This document shows positions 16,401 through 26,601 of a DNA stretch of 64,000 nt, piece by piece (position 1 is the first letter of the stretch; each line of letters opens with the position of its first letter). The DNA lies in contig NZ_LMSO01000001.1 in assembly GCF_001428435.1 (NCBI RefSeq), positions 1 to 64,000 on the forward strand, read 5' to 3'. The notes beneath the pieces were generated by a model. That model saw nothing but the letters and a program-made list of their open reading frames with translations. It ran no database searches and was not told where the DNA came from. The stretch is from Arthrobacter sp. Soil782. Its GTDB lineage: Bacteria; Actinomycetota; Actinomycetes; Actinomycetales; Micrococcaceae. Both the position numbers and the translations under genes were made by a program.

Positions 16401-16871
16401 TTACTCCGGCGCGTCCTCCGACGCCTGACGGCGCGCGTTCACGGTGGCGTCCGTGACCTTGCGCATCATGGTGCTGAACAACTCGAGTTCTTCGGGGGCG
16501 AACCCGGAGAGGGCCTGTTCCACTTCACGCGCCAGGGGGATGAATAGCCGGGACCCGGTTTCGAGTGCCTTCTCCGTCATCTCGAGGTGTACCTGCCGCC
16601 GATCCACTGAACTCCGGGAGCGGCGGACGTGACCCGCTTCATCGAGCCGGTCTATCAGCGCCGTGGTTGCCGGTGAACTCAGGTTCAGGGCGTGGCGGAG
16701 CATCCCGGGTGTCACGGTGGCGCCGGCGCGCGCAGCACCCATCATGATCCCCAGTGCGTTCAGATCCGTGCGGTGCAGGGAATCGCGGACGCTGACCGTA
16801 TCCACGTAGCGGTCAGTCTCAACGGTGAACTGCTGAAGCAAAGCCAATAGTTCTCGTGATGCGGCGGCCAT
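16401..16871 (-). CDS. MarR-family transcriptional regulator
   Basis: 156 residues from ATG 16871, preceded by AGGAGGAAG; an ATG five codons upstream (16886) is an alternative. The winged helix is seen at residues 55-115: MLRHALNLSSPATTALIDRLDEAGHV (in two parts) followed by the wing SRSSVDRRQVHLEMTEK. The DRR pattern in the wing is characteristic of MarR proteins. It is divergent from the MMPL transporter gene with only 91 bases between starts, so it probably represses that gene and itself. The spacer contains TATAGT at 16926-16931 as a possible -10 for the transporter. Confidence 0.88.
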   Translation of the reverse strand: MAAASRELLALLQQFTVETDRYVDTVSVRDSLHRTDLNALGIMMGAARAGATVTPGMLRHALNLSSPATTALIDRLDEAGHVRRSRSSVDRRQVHLEMTEKALETGSRLFIPLAREVEQALSGFAPEELELFSTMMRKVTDATVNARRQASEDAPE

Positions 16872-16962
16872 CTTCCTCCTGTTCATCTCCAAGATTAGAA
16901 TACTGCAAATTATCTCGATGATGGATATAGTAGGCAGCAGAGATACTCCAGAAAGGTTGCGC

Positions 16963-19140
16963 ATGTTCAACAAGAAGTGGGTCCGGGTGTTCTTCCCGGC
17001 ATTCATCGTGGTGCTGTGGTTCATCGGTGCCGGCTTCGGCGGTCCCACTTTCGGCAAGCTGGAGGAGGTTTCCAGTAACGATCAGGCGTCCTTCCTCCCG
17101 GCCAGCGCCGAATCGACGGAGGCGGGCGAGCTGCAGGCAGCGTTCACGGAATCCACCGCGGTGCCCGCGGTGATCGTGGTTGAGTCGGAGACCGAGATCC
17201 TTCCCCAGGAACTCCCGCTCTATGAGGAGCTGGCTGGTCAGCTGACTGAGGTGCCCGGCCTTGAGCCTGCCGCCGAGGGGCAGCCGGCTGTCATCGGTCC
17301 TATCCCCTCGGAGGATGGCCTTGCCATCCAGTACATCGCCTCAGTGTCCGACGGCGCCGAGCTGGGTGAGGTGGTCATCGAACTCCGCGAGGTGCTTGAG
17401 GCGGAGCTTCCCGCGGGTACCGAGGGCTATGTCACCGGGCCGGCGGGCTTTACCGCTGACCTCGTCAGTGCATTCGGCGGAATTGACGGGATCCTCCTGG
17501 CTGTTGCCCTGGCAGCGGTGTTCGTGATCCTCCTGGCCGTGTACCGTGCGCTCCTCCTGCCGTTCCTGGTGTTGTTCACCTCCGTCTTCGCGTTGGCAAC
17601 CTCGATTCTGCTCGTCTACGCCTTCGCCCTGTGGGGCTGGATCGAGCTGAGCGGGCAGAGCCAGGGGATCCTGTCGATCCTGGTGATCGGCGCGGCAACG
17701 GACTACGCGCTGCTGCTGGTTGCCCGCTACCGTGAAGCACTCACCGAGTTCAGCTCGAAGTGGGATGCCATGAAAGTTGCTTACCGGGCCTCGGTCGAGC
17801 CGATCATCGCCTCCGGTGCCACGGTGATCCTCGCCCTGCTGTGCCTTCTCTTTTCCGATCTCAACTCGAACCGCAGCCTTGGTCCCATTGCCGCGATCGG
17901 CATTGTCTTCTCCCTGCTGGCTGCGCTGACCCTCCTGCCCGCCTTCCTCCTGCTTTTCGGGCGAAGCGCTTTCTGGCCGCTACGGCCGAAGGCCGGCACC
18001 CATCCGACCGGTGTCCACGGCCGCAACGTCACCGGTCTGGAAGGACTGCGCGGCGTCTGGAAGCGGGTCGGCGGACTCATCTCACGGTCTTCCCGGCCTG
18101 TCTGGATCGTTTCCCTGCTGGTCCTCGTGGCAGGATCCCTCGGGCTGCTTCAACTTCAGGCTTCGGGTGTCCCGCAGTCCTCGCTGATCCTGTCTCCGTC
18201 GAATGCGGTGGATGGTCAGGATGCACTGGCCCGCCACTTCAACGCCGGCGCCGGCAGCCCGGTGACCATCATCGCTCCCGAAGGGCAGGAAGACGGCGTG
18301 CTCGATGTCCTCGAAGCGCAGGAGGGCGTCGCTGAGGCGACCGTTGCCGCTGACCAGGCGGGCGACGTCGTCGTACGCGATGGAAATGTGCTGGTCAGGG
18401 CCACGCTTGACTACCAGGCTGACTCGGCTGAGGCCGAAGAGCTGGTCAAGCAGCTGCGCACCGACCTTGACGCCGTGAGTCCCGAGGTGCTGGTGGGCGG
18501 AGTGACCGCAGTGGCCCTGGATACCAACGAGACCGCCCAGGCAGACCTGACGAAGATCATCCCCATCGTCCTGGTGGTGATCCTCGTGGTCCTCATGCTG
18601 CTGCTGCGGTCCGTCCTGGCGCCGCTGCTGCTCATTGGCTCGGTGGTGTTGTCCTATGCCACAGCGCTCGGTGTCTCAGCGCTGGTCTTCAACAACCTGC
18701 TCGGGTTCGACGGCGCGGACGCCTCGGTTCCGCTCTTCGGCTTCGTTTTCCTGGTGGCGCTCGGCGTTGACTACAACATCTTCCTGATGACCCGCGTCCG
18801 GGAGGAGTCGCTGCGCATCGGAACGAGGCCCGGAATCCTTCGCGGACTCGGTGTCACCGGCGGGGTCATCACCTCCGCGGGCGTAGTGCTGGCTGCAACC
18901 TTTGCGGCCCTGGGCGTCATCCCGATCCTGTTCCTCGCGCAAATCGCCTTCATCGTGGCGTTTGGCGTGCTGCTCGACACGGTGATTGTGCGCTCGCTGC
19001 TGGTTCCGGCGCTGGCGTATGACATTGGGCCGAAAATCTGGTGGCCTTCCAAGCTGGCACAGCACGACGGCGGCGCCCACCCAGACCGGCAGTCCGAAAC
19101 TGAGCAGGAAGGGCGGAAAGAGCCGGCTCACCGGGCGTAG
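16963..19140 (+). CDS. MMPL-family (RND superfamily) membrane transporter
   Basis: 725 residues from ATG 16963 (GAAAGG nine bases upstream). Two similar halves are visible. Each has one N-terminal membrane helix, a soluble extracytoplasmic loop, then a cluster of membrane helices; the first cluster contains VIGAATDYALLLVARYREAL (about residue 240) and the second LVALGVDYNIFLMTRVREES (about 600). The paired GxxxDY-LLxxRxRE motif is the MMPL signature. Such pumps export lipids or drugs with proton motive force. Divergent from a MarR gene, which suggests substrate-induced efflux. Confidence 0.92.
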   Translation: MFNKKWVRVFFPAFIVVLWFIGAGFGGPTFGKLEEVSSNDQASFLPASAESTEAGELQAAFTESTAVPAVIVVESETEILPQELPLYEELAGQLTEVPGLEPAAEGQPAVIGPIPSEDGLAIQYIASVSDGAELGEVVIELREVLEAELPAGTEGYVTGPAGFTADLVSAFGGIDGILLAVALAAVFVILLAVYRALLLPFLVLFTSVFALATSILLVYAFALWGWIELSGQSQGILSILVIGAATDYALLLVARYREALTEFSSKWDAMKVAYRASVEPIIASGATVILALLCLLFSDLNSNRSLGPIAAIGIVFSLLAALTLLPAFLLLFGRSAFWPLRPKAGTHPTGVHGRNVTGLEGLRGVWKRVGGLISRSSRPVWIVSLLVLVAGSLGLLQLQASGVPQSSLILSPSNAVDGQDALARHFNAGAGSPVTIIAPEGQEDGVLDVLEAQEGVAEATVAADQAGDVVVRDGNVLVRATLDYQADSAEAEELVKQLRTDLDAVSPEVLVGGVTAVALDTNETAQADLTKIIPIVLVVILVVLMLLLRSVLAPLLLIGSVVLSYATALGVSALVFNNLLGFDGADASVPLFGFVFLVALGVDYNIFLMTRVREESLRIGTRPGILRGLGVTGGVITSAGVVLAATFAALGVIPILFLAQIAFIVAFGVLLDTVIVRSLLVPALAYDIGPKIWWPSKLAQHDGGAHPDRQSETEQEGRKEPAHRA

Positions 19141-19269
19141 CTGCGGCGGTTGGCGGGCGCACCCTGCACAAATTCTCATTGGTATTGCGGTTGCTACCGG
19201 CGAGTAGCTAGCGTCTGTGCGATGCCCGCTCCCGCCCGGGGAGCGTCGATGATACGAAGAGGTTTCACC

Positions 19270-20118
19270 ATGCCGCACCGCCTGTCGACAATCTTTGCCA
19301 CCGCCGCCCTGCTAGGCGGAAGCCTCGCCGGGGCAGCTCCCGCCGCTGCCGACACCGAGGACATTTCGCCGCCCGGTGCCAACAACTGGTCCTGCACGCC
19401 GAGCGAGGAGCACCCTCATCCCGTCATCCTGGTGCCGGGAACTTTCGAGAGCATGGTGAAGAACTGGTCCACGCTCTCCCCGGTGCTGGCCGGACAGGGG
19501 TACTGCGTATTCGCCCTTAACTACGGGACCACGAACGGTATTGACGCCACGGGCCCCGTGGCCGATTCCGCAGCGGAACTTGGCTCGTTCGTCGACGCCG
19601 TTCTCGCCGCCACCGGAGCCCGGAAAGTTGACCTGGTGGGACACAGCCAGGGCGGCATGATGCCGCGCTATTACATCGGCTTCCTGGGCGGGGCGAAGAA
19701 GGTCAACCACCTGGTGGGAATTGCGCCCTCGAACCATGGCACCGAGGGAGTCCTGGTGCCGGCAGGCGAGGACGCGCCCCTCACTACGTCGGATACCAGC
19801 TTTCTCTGCCAGGCCTGCGCAGATCAGGAGGCAGGTTCGCCGTTCCTCACCGAACTCAATTCGATTGGCGACACGGTCAGTGGGCCGTCCTATACGGTCA
19901 TCAGCACCAGATATGACGAGGTCGTGACGCCCTACACGAGCCAATTCCTGGCGGGACCTGCACGGCAGGTCACGAACATCACCATTCAGGACAAGTGCGC
20001 CCTTGACCTGATCGAGCACGACCAGGCACCGAACGATCCGGTAGTGCACAGGCTCGTGACACATGCCCTCGCCCAGGACGGCCCGGCGGACGCCAAGTTC
20101 CAGCCACGCTGCCTCTGA
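19270..20118 (+). CDS. Secreted lipase/esterase, alpha/beta hydrolase (lipase class 2)
   Basis: 282 residues from ATG 19270, with GAAGAGG seven bases upstream. A signal peptide (residues 1-28, ending GAAPAAADT) predicts export. The lipase features are HPVILVPGTFESM (oxyanion-hole strand), the nucleophile elbow VDLVGHSQGGMMPRY with the GxSxG serine at about residue 126, and the catalytic acid and histidine probably in STRYDEVVTPY and NDPVVHRLV. Four Cys residues in the mature part could form disulfides. Monocistronic, ending about 50 bases before the dnaK promoter region. Confidence 0.9.
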   Translation: MPHRLSTIFATAALLGGSLAGAAPAAADTEDISPPGANNWSCTPSEEHPHPVILVPGTFESMVKNWSTLSPVLAGQGYCVFALNYGTTNGIDATGPVADSAAELGSFVDAVLAATGARKVDLVGHSQGGMMPRYYIGFLGGAKKVNHLVGIAPSNHGTEGVLVPAGEDAPLTTSDTSFLCQACADQEAGSPFLTELNSIGDTVSGPSYTVISTRYDEVVTPYTSQFLAGPARQVTNITIQDKCALDLIEHDQAPNDPVVHRLVTHALAQDGPADAKFQPRCL

Positions 20119-20166
20119 CCGTTTGCAGCTGGCTGTAGATGCCCGAGACTGCAGTGCAGGATGCTA

Positions 20167-20187
20167 GTTGAGTGTTCCTGACTCAAC
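20167..20187. promoter_or_regulatory. HAIR operator 1 for HspR, upstream of dnaK
   Basis: GTTGAGT (20167-20173), seven bases, ACTCAAC (20181-20187): a perfect inverted repeat matching the known HspR-binding consensus CTTGAGT-N7-ACTCAAG at all but the outermost pair. It lies just upstream of the -35 box. Confidence 0.92.
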
Positions 20188-20193
20188 TTCAAA

Positions 20194-20221
20194 TTGACAT
20201 CCGTGGCGAGCGGAGTACAGT
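20194..20221 (+). promoter_or_regulatory. Vegetative-type promoter of the dnaK operon
   Basis: TTGACA at 20194-20199, a 16-base spacer and TACAGT at 20216-20221. It is placed between the two HAIR operators, and the second operator begins at the last base of the -10 box, so HspR bound there would block RNA polymerase. Confidence 0.75.
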
Positions 20222-20239
20222 TGAGTGCAGAACGCTCAA
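20221..20239. promoter_or_regulatory. HAIR operator 2 for HspR, at the dnaK transcription start
   Basis: TTGAGT (20221-20226), GCAGAAC, GCTCAA (20234-20239). It matches the HspR consensus with one change in the second half-site (G for A). Confidence 0.85.
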
Positions 20240-20294
20240 TCTGGGCGGAATCCCGAATTTCTGGTTGATGGCCACAAGGCCGCCGACTCGCTGA

Positions 20295-22181
<1,887 letters not shown>

Positions 22182-22183
22182 CC

Positions 22184-22870
22184 ATGCCTCACCACGGAAA
22201 CGAAGAAGAGCATCAGGAGCCGGTCAGCTTCCGGGACAACCGGAAGATCGACCCGGAAACCGGCCAGGTCCGTGGGCAGCAGGATGCCGGCGGGACCGCC
22301 GGCTCGGATGACACTGGTTCGGCGCCCTCAGCGGGTGCCGGTCAGGAGTCCGAAGCCCCGACCGACGGCCCTGCAGACGGCCAGGACGCATTGGCCCAGG
22401 CGGAAGTCATCCTCAACGAGGCCGGTGGCGGCGAAGAGGTTCCGGCTGCTTCCACCGATGTTGAGGCCGAGCTCCGGAACGACTTCCTGCGGCTGCAGGC
22501 GGAGTACGTCAACTACCGCAAGCGCGTGGAGCGTGACCGGGATGTTGCACGGGACATGGCGGTGATCGGCGTGTTGAATTCGCTGATGCCGGTTCTCGAT
22601 GACATCGACGCCGCCCGGCAGCACGGTGACCTCGCGGACGGGCCCTTCGCAGCAATCTCCACCAAACTGGAGAACGCGCTGAAAACCTATGGTCTGTCCC
22701 GCATCGATGAGACCGGTGTGGAGTTCGATCCGAACATTCACGAAGCCCTCATCCAGCAGCCCAGTGCGGAGGTCCAGTTCGACAGCGTCAGCCAGATCCT
22801 CCGCGTTGGCTACAAAAAGAATGACCGCGTTCTGCGCGCCGCCCAAGTGATCGTCGCAGTTCCGGAGTAA
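22184..22870 (+). CDS. grpE: GrpE nucleotide exchange factor
   Basis: 228 residues, ATG two bases after the dnaK stop. An 80-residue polar, Gly/Asp/Ala-rich N-terminus precedes the coiled-coil core: LRNDFLRLQAEYVNYRKRVER at about residues 96-116. The C-terminal beta domain contains GLSRIDETGVEFDPNIHEAL and VGYKKNDRVLRAAQVIV, both GrpE signatures. It releases ADP from DnaK. The long variable N-terminus is usual in actinobacteria. Confidence 0.96.
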   Translation: MPHHGNEEEHQEPVSFRDNRKIDPETGQVRGQQDAGGTAGSDDTGSAPSAGAGQESEAPTDGPADGQDALAQAEVILNEAGGGEEVPAASTDVEAELRNDFLRLQAEYVNYRKRVERDRDVARDMAVIGVLNSLMPVLDDIDAARQHGDLADGPFAAISTKLENALKTYGLSRIDETGVEFDPNIHEALIQQPSAEVQFDSVSQILRVGYKKNDRVLRAAQVIVAVPE

Positions 22871-22883
22871 GGCAGATGGATAG

Positions 22884-22972
22884 AGGGAGTCCCCGAGGGA
22901 GGCGGCTTTAATATTCCGAAGCGAGCTCTGCGAGTCTCGGAATTTCGTTGCCGCCGTTCGGGGACTCCCTCC
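22884..22972 (+). repeat. Nested inverted repeat (89-nt hairpin) between grpE and dnaJ
   Basis: The outer arms GAGGGAGTCCCCGA (22884-22897) and TCGGGGACTCCCTC (22959-22972) are perfect 14-bp complements. Inside, GGCGGC (22902-22907) pairs with GCCGCC (22951-22956), and ATTCCGA (22914-22920) with TCGGAAT (22938-22944). The whole intergenic RNA can therefore fold as one long stem with small internal loops. There is no U-tract after it. It occupies nearly all of the 145-base grpE-dnaJ spacer and ends 43 bases before the dnaJ ATG. Confidence 0.85.
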
Positions 22973-23015
22973 GTCCACCACCGAAGACGTGAAGAACTAA
23001 GAGAGGAGGGGTCAG

Positions 23016-24011
23016 ATGGCCAGTCAGGATTGGGTCGACAAGGACTTCTACAAGATTCTTGGTGTGCCCAAGGACGCCTCCGACGCCGACATCAAGAAGG
23101 CCTACCGGAAGCTCGCGCGGAAACACCACCCGGACCAAAACCAGAGCACCGGCGGCTCGGACAAGATGTTCAAGGACATTTCCGAGGCCTACTCGGTGCT
23201 GTCCGATGCCGAGGAACGTCAGCAGTATGACGCGATCCGGGCGATGGGGAGCGGCGCCCGATTCACCGCAGGCGGCCCTGGCGGCCCCGCGGGCGGCGCA
23301 GGCTTCGATGACGTCTTCGGGAACCTCTTCGGCCAGTCGGCGGGACGTCAACGCACTGGCGGTTTCGGCGGCGGCAGTAACCTGCCACCGGAGTTCGCTG
23401 ACCTGTTCGGGGGCGCAGGCGGCTACTCGTCCGGCGGCGGTTTCCCGGGCTACCAGGCACCGCCCCGCAAAGGCGCGGACCGCACGGCCAGCACCAGTAT
23501 CTCCTTCGCAGGTTCAATCCGCGGGACCACCATCGGCCTGCGTGAACCCTCGGGCGAAGTCATCGACGTGCGCATTCCGGCAGGCATCCGCGACGGACAG
23601 AAAGTGCGTGTGCGCGGCAAGGGCCAGCCGGGAGCCGCAGGTAACGGTGACCTCATGGTCACCGTGAGGGTGAAACCGCACTCGTTCTTCCAGCGCGACG
23701 GCGACAATATCCGCGTGCACGTGCCGGTCACCTTCCCGGAAGCGACCCTCGGAGCGCAGGTGGAGGTTCCCACCCTGGACGGCGAGAAAGTTACCGTGAA
23801 AGTCCCGGCAGGCACTCCCTCGGGAAGGACCCTGCGCGTCAAGGGCCGCGGCGTGAAGACGTCGAAGGCAACCGGGGACCTCCTGGTGACAATCGACATC
23901 GTTGTTCCGCAGAATCTGAACAAGGACGCCGCAGCCGCCGTGGAGGCCTTCTCGAACGCCACGAAGGATGCGGATCCACGGGTCAACCTTGCCGAAAAAG
24001 CGCGGCTCTGA
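23016..24011 (+). CDS. dnaJ: DnaJ-family co-chaperone without zinc finger (CbpA-like)
   Basis: 331 residues. The J domain (residues 8-75) has [20 protein letters not shown] and the invariant HPD in KHHPDQN. A Gly/Phe-rich region follows (about 78-150). The two C-terminal beta domains contain [19 protein letters not shown] and [17 protein letters not shown]. There is no CxxCxGxG zinc finger and no cysteine in the C-terminal part, so it is a type II J protein. It stimulates DnaK ATPase. GAGAGGAGGGGTCAG precedes the ATG. The gene is separated from grpE by the 89-nt hairpin. Confidence 0.94.
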   Translation: MASQDWVDKDFYKILGVPKDASDADIKKAYRKLARKHHPDQNQSTGGSDKMFKDISEAYSVLSDAEERQQYDAIRAMGSGARFTAGGPGGPAGGAGFDDVFGNLFGQSAGRQRTGGFGGGSNLPPEFADLFGGAGGYSSGGGFPGYQAPPRKGADRTASTSISFAGSIRGTTIGLREPSGEVIDVRIPAGIRDGQKVRVRGKGQPGAAGNGDLMVTVRVKPHSFFQRDGDNIRVHVPVTFPEATLGAQVEVPTLDGEKVTVKVPAGTPSGRTLRVKGRGVKTSKATGDLLVTIDIVVPQNLNKDAAAAVEAFSNATKDADPRVNLAEKARL

Positions 24012-24048
24012 GGTGTGGGAGATCTAGCCAGCGAAAGGGGAGCGACAC

Positions 24049-24471
24049 ATGTCTGTTGACGTCAATATGCCCATCTATGTCATCTCCGTTGCGGCGGAGC
24101 TGGCGGACATGCATCCCCAGACGCTGCGTCAATACGACAGGTTGGGCCTCGTGATTCCCAGCAGGGCGCCGGGGCGTGCCCGGCGCTACTCACAGCGTGA
24201 CGTCAATGTCCTGCGTGAGGTGCAGCGGCTCTCCCAGGAAGGCGTTTCGCTCGAGGGCATCAGGCGCATCCTGGAGTTGGAGAACCAGGTCCTGGCACTT
24301 CAGCACCGGGTGAGTGAACTCACGGACGAACTCGCCCAGCGCCGGAAGTCCGAGGCCACCCGTGTTTTCGCTGCCGGTCTCGCGGGCGACGTCGTTACCC
24401 TCGCCCGCGGGCAGCGTCCCCGCCCGCGCAGCCAGGCACTGATGATCTGGCGCGGCGAGCCAACTCGCTGA
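24049..24471 (+). CDS. hspR: HspR heat-shock repressor (MerR family)
   Basis: 140 residues. A MerR-type winged helix at residues 4-75: YVISVAAELADMHPQTLRQYD, GLVIPSRAPGRARRYSQRDV and RLSQEGVSLEGIRRILELE. A coiled-coil stretch follows (LEL to RRKSE), and the C-terminus ends ALMIWRGEPTR, similar to other HspR tails. Its position after dnaJ in the dnaK operon is the standard autoregulated layout. Binding sites matching its consensus lie at 20167-20187, 20221-20239 and 38853-38873 (clpB). Confidence 0.96.
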   Translation: MSVDVNMPIYVISVAAELADMHPQTLRQYDRLGLVIPSRAPGRARRYSQRDVNVLREVQRLSQEGVSLEGIRRILELENQVLALQHRVSELTDELAQRRKSEATRVFAAGLAGDVVTLARGQRPRPRSQALMIWRGEPTR

Positions 24472-24527
24472 CCCCTTCGGTGCTTCCCACGTGGCGCAAC
24501 CTGCAATTCCACGGCACACTTATATAC

Positions 24528-25133
24528 ATGCCTGAATCAGAGTTCGCTGACGCCGCGGAATTCCTGCTGGAGGGTGTTCTCCAGCTTCTCCTCTTCGGGG
24601 GTGCCGTCCTGGGAATCCTCGCGATTGGCGCTGCAACCGGAACCTGGCTGATTGTGCGCCGTATCCGTCGCTCAGGAATTCTCCGTCGCCGGATCGAGCG
24701 CGGCTCCAGCCGGCTGCGGTCCTTTTCCACGGATGCTTCGGCGCGGGAGCTCGCAAGGCTCCGGCTCCAGCTGGAGCGTTCCACTGGCGCCACGCGCCGT
24801 TCAGTTGCCGCCGCCATCGCGCAAGGGTCGCCGACGGGTGATCTGGCAGCTACGGCGGATGACCTCACGCGCGCCGAGGCAGTACTCTGCGAACGCATAG
24901 TACTTGCTGAGCGTGAACCTAACCGCGCGCTGCGCGTGGACCTCGCGGTAAGCATCGGAGAGCAGGTCAACTCCCTGTGCGAACTGTCGGCCCAGCTGCG
25001 CCGTACCTTGCTGGAGGTGCACCAGGAAACCGGCAGCAGGCAGCTGGAGCGGGCCACCTCCCGCCTCACCATGGAGATCGGCGCGCTGAAGACCTGGAAC
25101 GCCGCCTACGGCACCGGCACCCGGCGGGCCTAG
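24528..25133 (+). CDS. Single-pass membrane protein with helical cytoplasmic domain, unknown function
   Basis: 201 residues from ATG 24528. One long hydrophobic segment (residues 14-42, LEGVLQLLLFGGAVLGILAIG onward) is followed by a strongly basic stretch RRIRRSGILRRRIERGSSRLR, then about 140 residues of Ala/Leu/Glu/Arg-rich helix (ARELARLRLQLERSTGATRR and LVLAEREPN-like segments) likely to form coiled coils. The positive-inside rule puts this domain in the cytoplasm. I do not recognise the family. It is followed after 5 bases by a PspA-like gene, so the two probably act together. Confidence 0.75.
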   Translation: MPESEFADAAEFLLEGVLQLLLFGGAVLGILAIGAATGTWLIVRRIRRSGILRRRIERGSSRLRSFSTDASARELARLRLQLERSTGATRRSVAAAIAQGSPTGDLAATADDLTRAEAVLCERIVLAEREPNRALRVDLAVSIGEQVNSLCELSAQLRRTLLEVHQETGSRQLERATSRLTMEIGALKTWNAAYGTGTRRA

Positions 25134-25138
25134 CGCCA

Positions 25139-25831
25139 GTGTCCGTCCGACGCCGCATCTCACGCATCATCGCCTCACGCCGAAACGCCGTTGAACCGGG
25201 CGATCCCATAAGCGCCCTCGGCGAATCGCAGCGCCGACAGGAAGAGAACCTCGACCGCGCGCGCCGCAGCGTCGCTGACCTCGCCGCAGTCCGCCATCGC
25301 GTGGATACCCTTGCCCGGCAAGCAGCTGCAGATCTCGAGGCGTGCAACCGGGAAGCGGAACGGGCGGTCGCGAACAACAATGACGACGCCGCCCGGTCAG
25401 CCCTGCGCCGCGCCCTGGAAATCCAGAAGAGACTCGAGACACTGACCCGCCAGCGCGACGACGTCGATCAGCAGTTCCGCTCGCTGGAGTCAGACCTGTA
25501 CCGGCTTGAAACCTCCCTGCAGGAAAATGCGGTTCGCTACGAATCCCTCAGGGCGCAGCACGGTGCAACCCAGGCAGCGCTCGACGTGCGGGGAGCGGTC
25601 TCGTCCTCAGCAGGCAACAGCATGGAAACCGCCCGCGCTGCCCGCGAGGCGGAGCAGGAAGCCCGGCGGCTGAGGCACCTGCAGGCTGCGCAGGACGAAC
25701 TCGCCTGGTCAGACCCAACTTCCGGGAAGCTCGAAGAGGCCTTCGGTGAGCTGGAAGCACGCGAAGCTGCCGAGCAGGAACTCCGCCAGTTGAAGGGTCG
25801 GGTGCAGGGCAACCGTCCAGGTTCCGCCTGA
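25139..25831 (+). CDS. PspA/IM30-like coiled-coil protein
   Basis: 230 residues from GTG 25139, five bases after the preceding stop; in-frame sequence upstream overlaps the previous gene. It starts VSVRRRISRIIASRRNAVEPGD, a basic amphipathic helix, and then is almost all helical coiled coil (RRQEENLDRARRSVADLAAV, ALRRALEIQKRLETLTRQRD, FRSLESDLYRLETSLQENA). The ALRRALE...R and 'QL..Q' helical pattern and length resemble PspA/IM30 (ESCRT-III-related membrane-repair proteins). The match is by pattern only. Pairing with a membrane protein supports a membrane-associated role. Confidence 0.65.
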   Translation: MSVRRRISRIIASRRNAVEPGDPISALGESQRRQEENLDRARRSVADLAAVRHRVDTLARQAAADLEACNREAERAVANNNDDAARSALRRALEIQKRLETLTRQRDDVDQQFRSLESDLYRLETSLQENAVRYESLRAQHGATQAALDVRGAVSSSAGNSMETARAAREAEQEARRLRHLQAAQDELAWSDPTSGKLEEAFGELEAREAAEQELRQLKGRVQGNRPGSA

Positions 25832-25884
25832 CAGCCCGGGCACTTCAGGGGGGAACCGTCAGGGCCGGTTGTTAGGCTCAGGCA

Positions 25885-26577
25885 ATGGATGATCTCAATG
25901 GCAACGGAATCAGCGGCAAACAGTTCCTGGTGGTCGGCGCAACGGGTGAGCTCGGCTCGCGCATCGCAGCGGAGCTGAGCTCCAGGGGAGCTGAACTGAC
26001 GCTCAGCGGCAGGGACCAGGAGAAACTCGGTGTGCTCGCTGGCCGGCTTGGCGCGCAGTGCATCGCCGCTGACCTCACGCTGCCGGGCGGTCCGGCCGGC
26101 ATCGTCGATGCGCTTGACGACCAACCGCTGGACGGCGTGGTGTACGCCGCCGGTGTGGTTGCGTTCGGCGCCTTGGCGGAGCTCGACGACGACACCCTGG
26201 ATGAGCTGCTCCTCACCAACTTCGTAGGCTATGCCCGGCTTCTGCGGGCAGTGCTTCCGCGCCTGGAGAAGGGCGGGCAGGTGGTTCAGATCAGCGCCGT
26301 CGTCGCCGAAAGTCCCACCGCAGGAATGGCGGCGTACTCGGCCAGCAAAGCGGCCCTGAGTGCCTTCGGGAAGGCAGCCGCTCTCGAACTGCGCCGCAGC
26401 GGTGTCCGTTTGCTGGACGTGCGGCCACCCCATACCGAGACTGGCCTCGCTACCCGTCCCATCGATGGCCAGGCACCCCGCCTGCCGCAGGGCAAGGACC
26501 CGGACGCGGTTGCGCGGCGGATTGTCGATGCGATGGCTGCGGGGGAGCGGGACCTGCCGTCGTCGTCGTTCGACTGA
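25885..26577 (+). CDS. Short-chain dehydrogenase/reductase
   Basis: 230 residues. The Rossmann motif LVVGATGELGSRIAAEL (residues 14-30), the VVYAAGVV segment (NAG position) at about 90, a catalytic Ser in QISAVVAESP and the YSASKAALSAF motif (Tyr-x-x-x-Lys) at about residue 152 are all in place. It has the classical SDR length. Reduces or oxidises an unknown carbonyl/alcohol with NAD(P). It converges with the ABC permease gene, ending 24 bases before that gene's stop. Confidence 0.9.
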   Translation: MDDLNGNGISGKQFLVVGATGELGSRIAAELSSRGAELTLSGRDQEKLGVLAGRLGAQCIAADLTLPGGPAGIVDALDDQPLDGVVYAAGVVAFGALAELDDDTLDELLLTNFVGYARLLRAVLPRLEKGGQVVQISAVVAESPTAGMAAYSASKAALSAFGKAAALELRRSGVRLLDVRPPHTETGLATRPIDGQAPRLPQGKDPDAVARRIVDAMAAGERDLPSSSFD

Positions 26578-26601
26578 GCGGAGGGCAGGAACGCGAAGGG
26601 G

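Noticed and set aside
22884-22972. Hairpin between grpE and dnaJ as an intrinsic terminator
   Set aside because: No U-tract follows, and dnaJ and hspR downstream belong to the same heat-shock operon without a visible new promoter.
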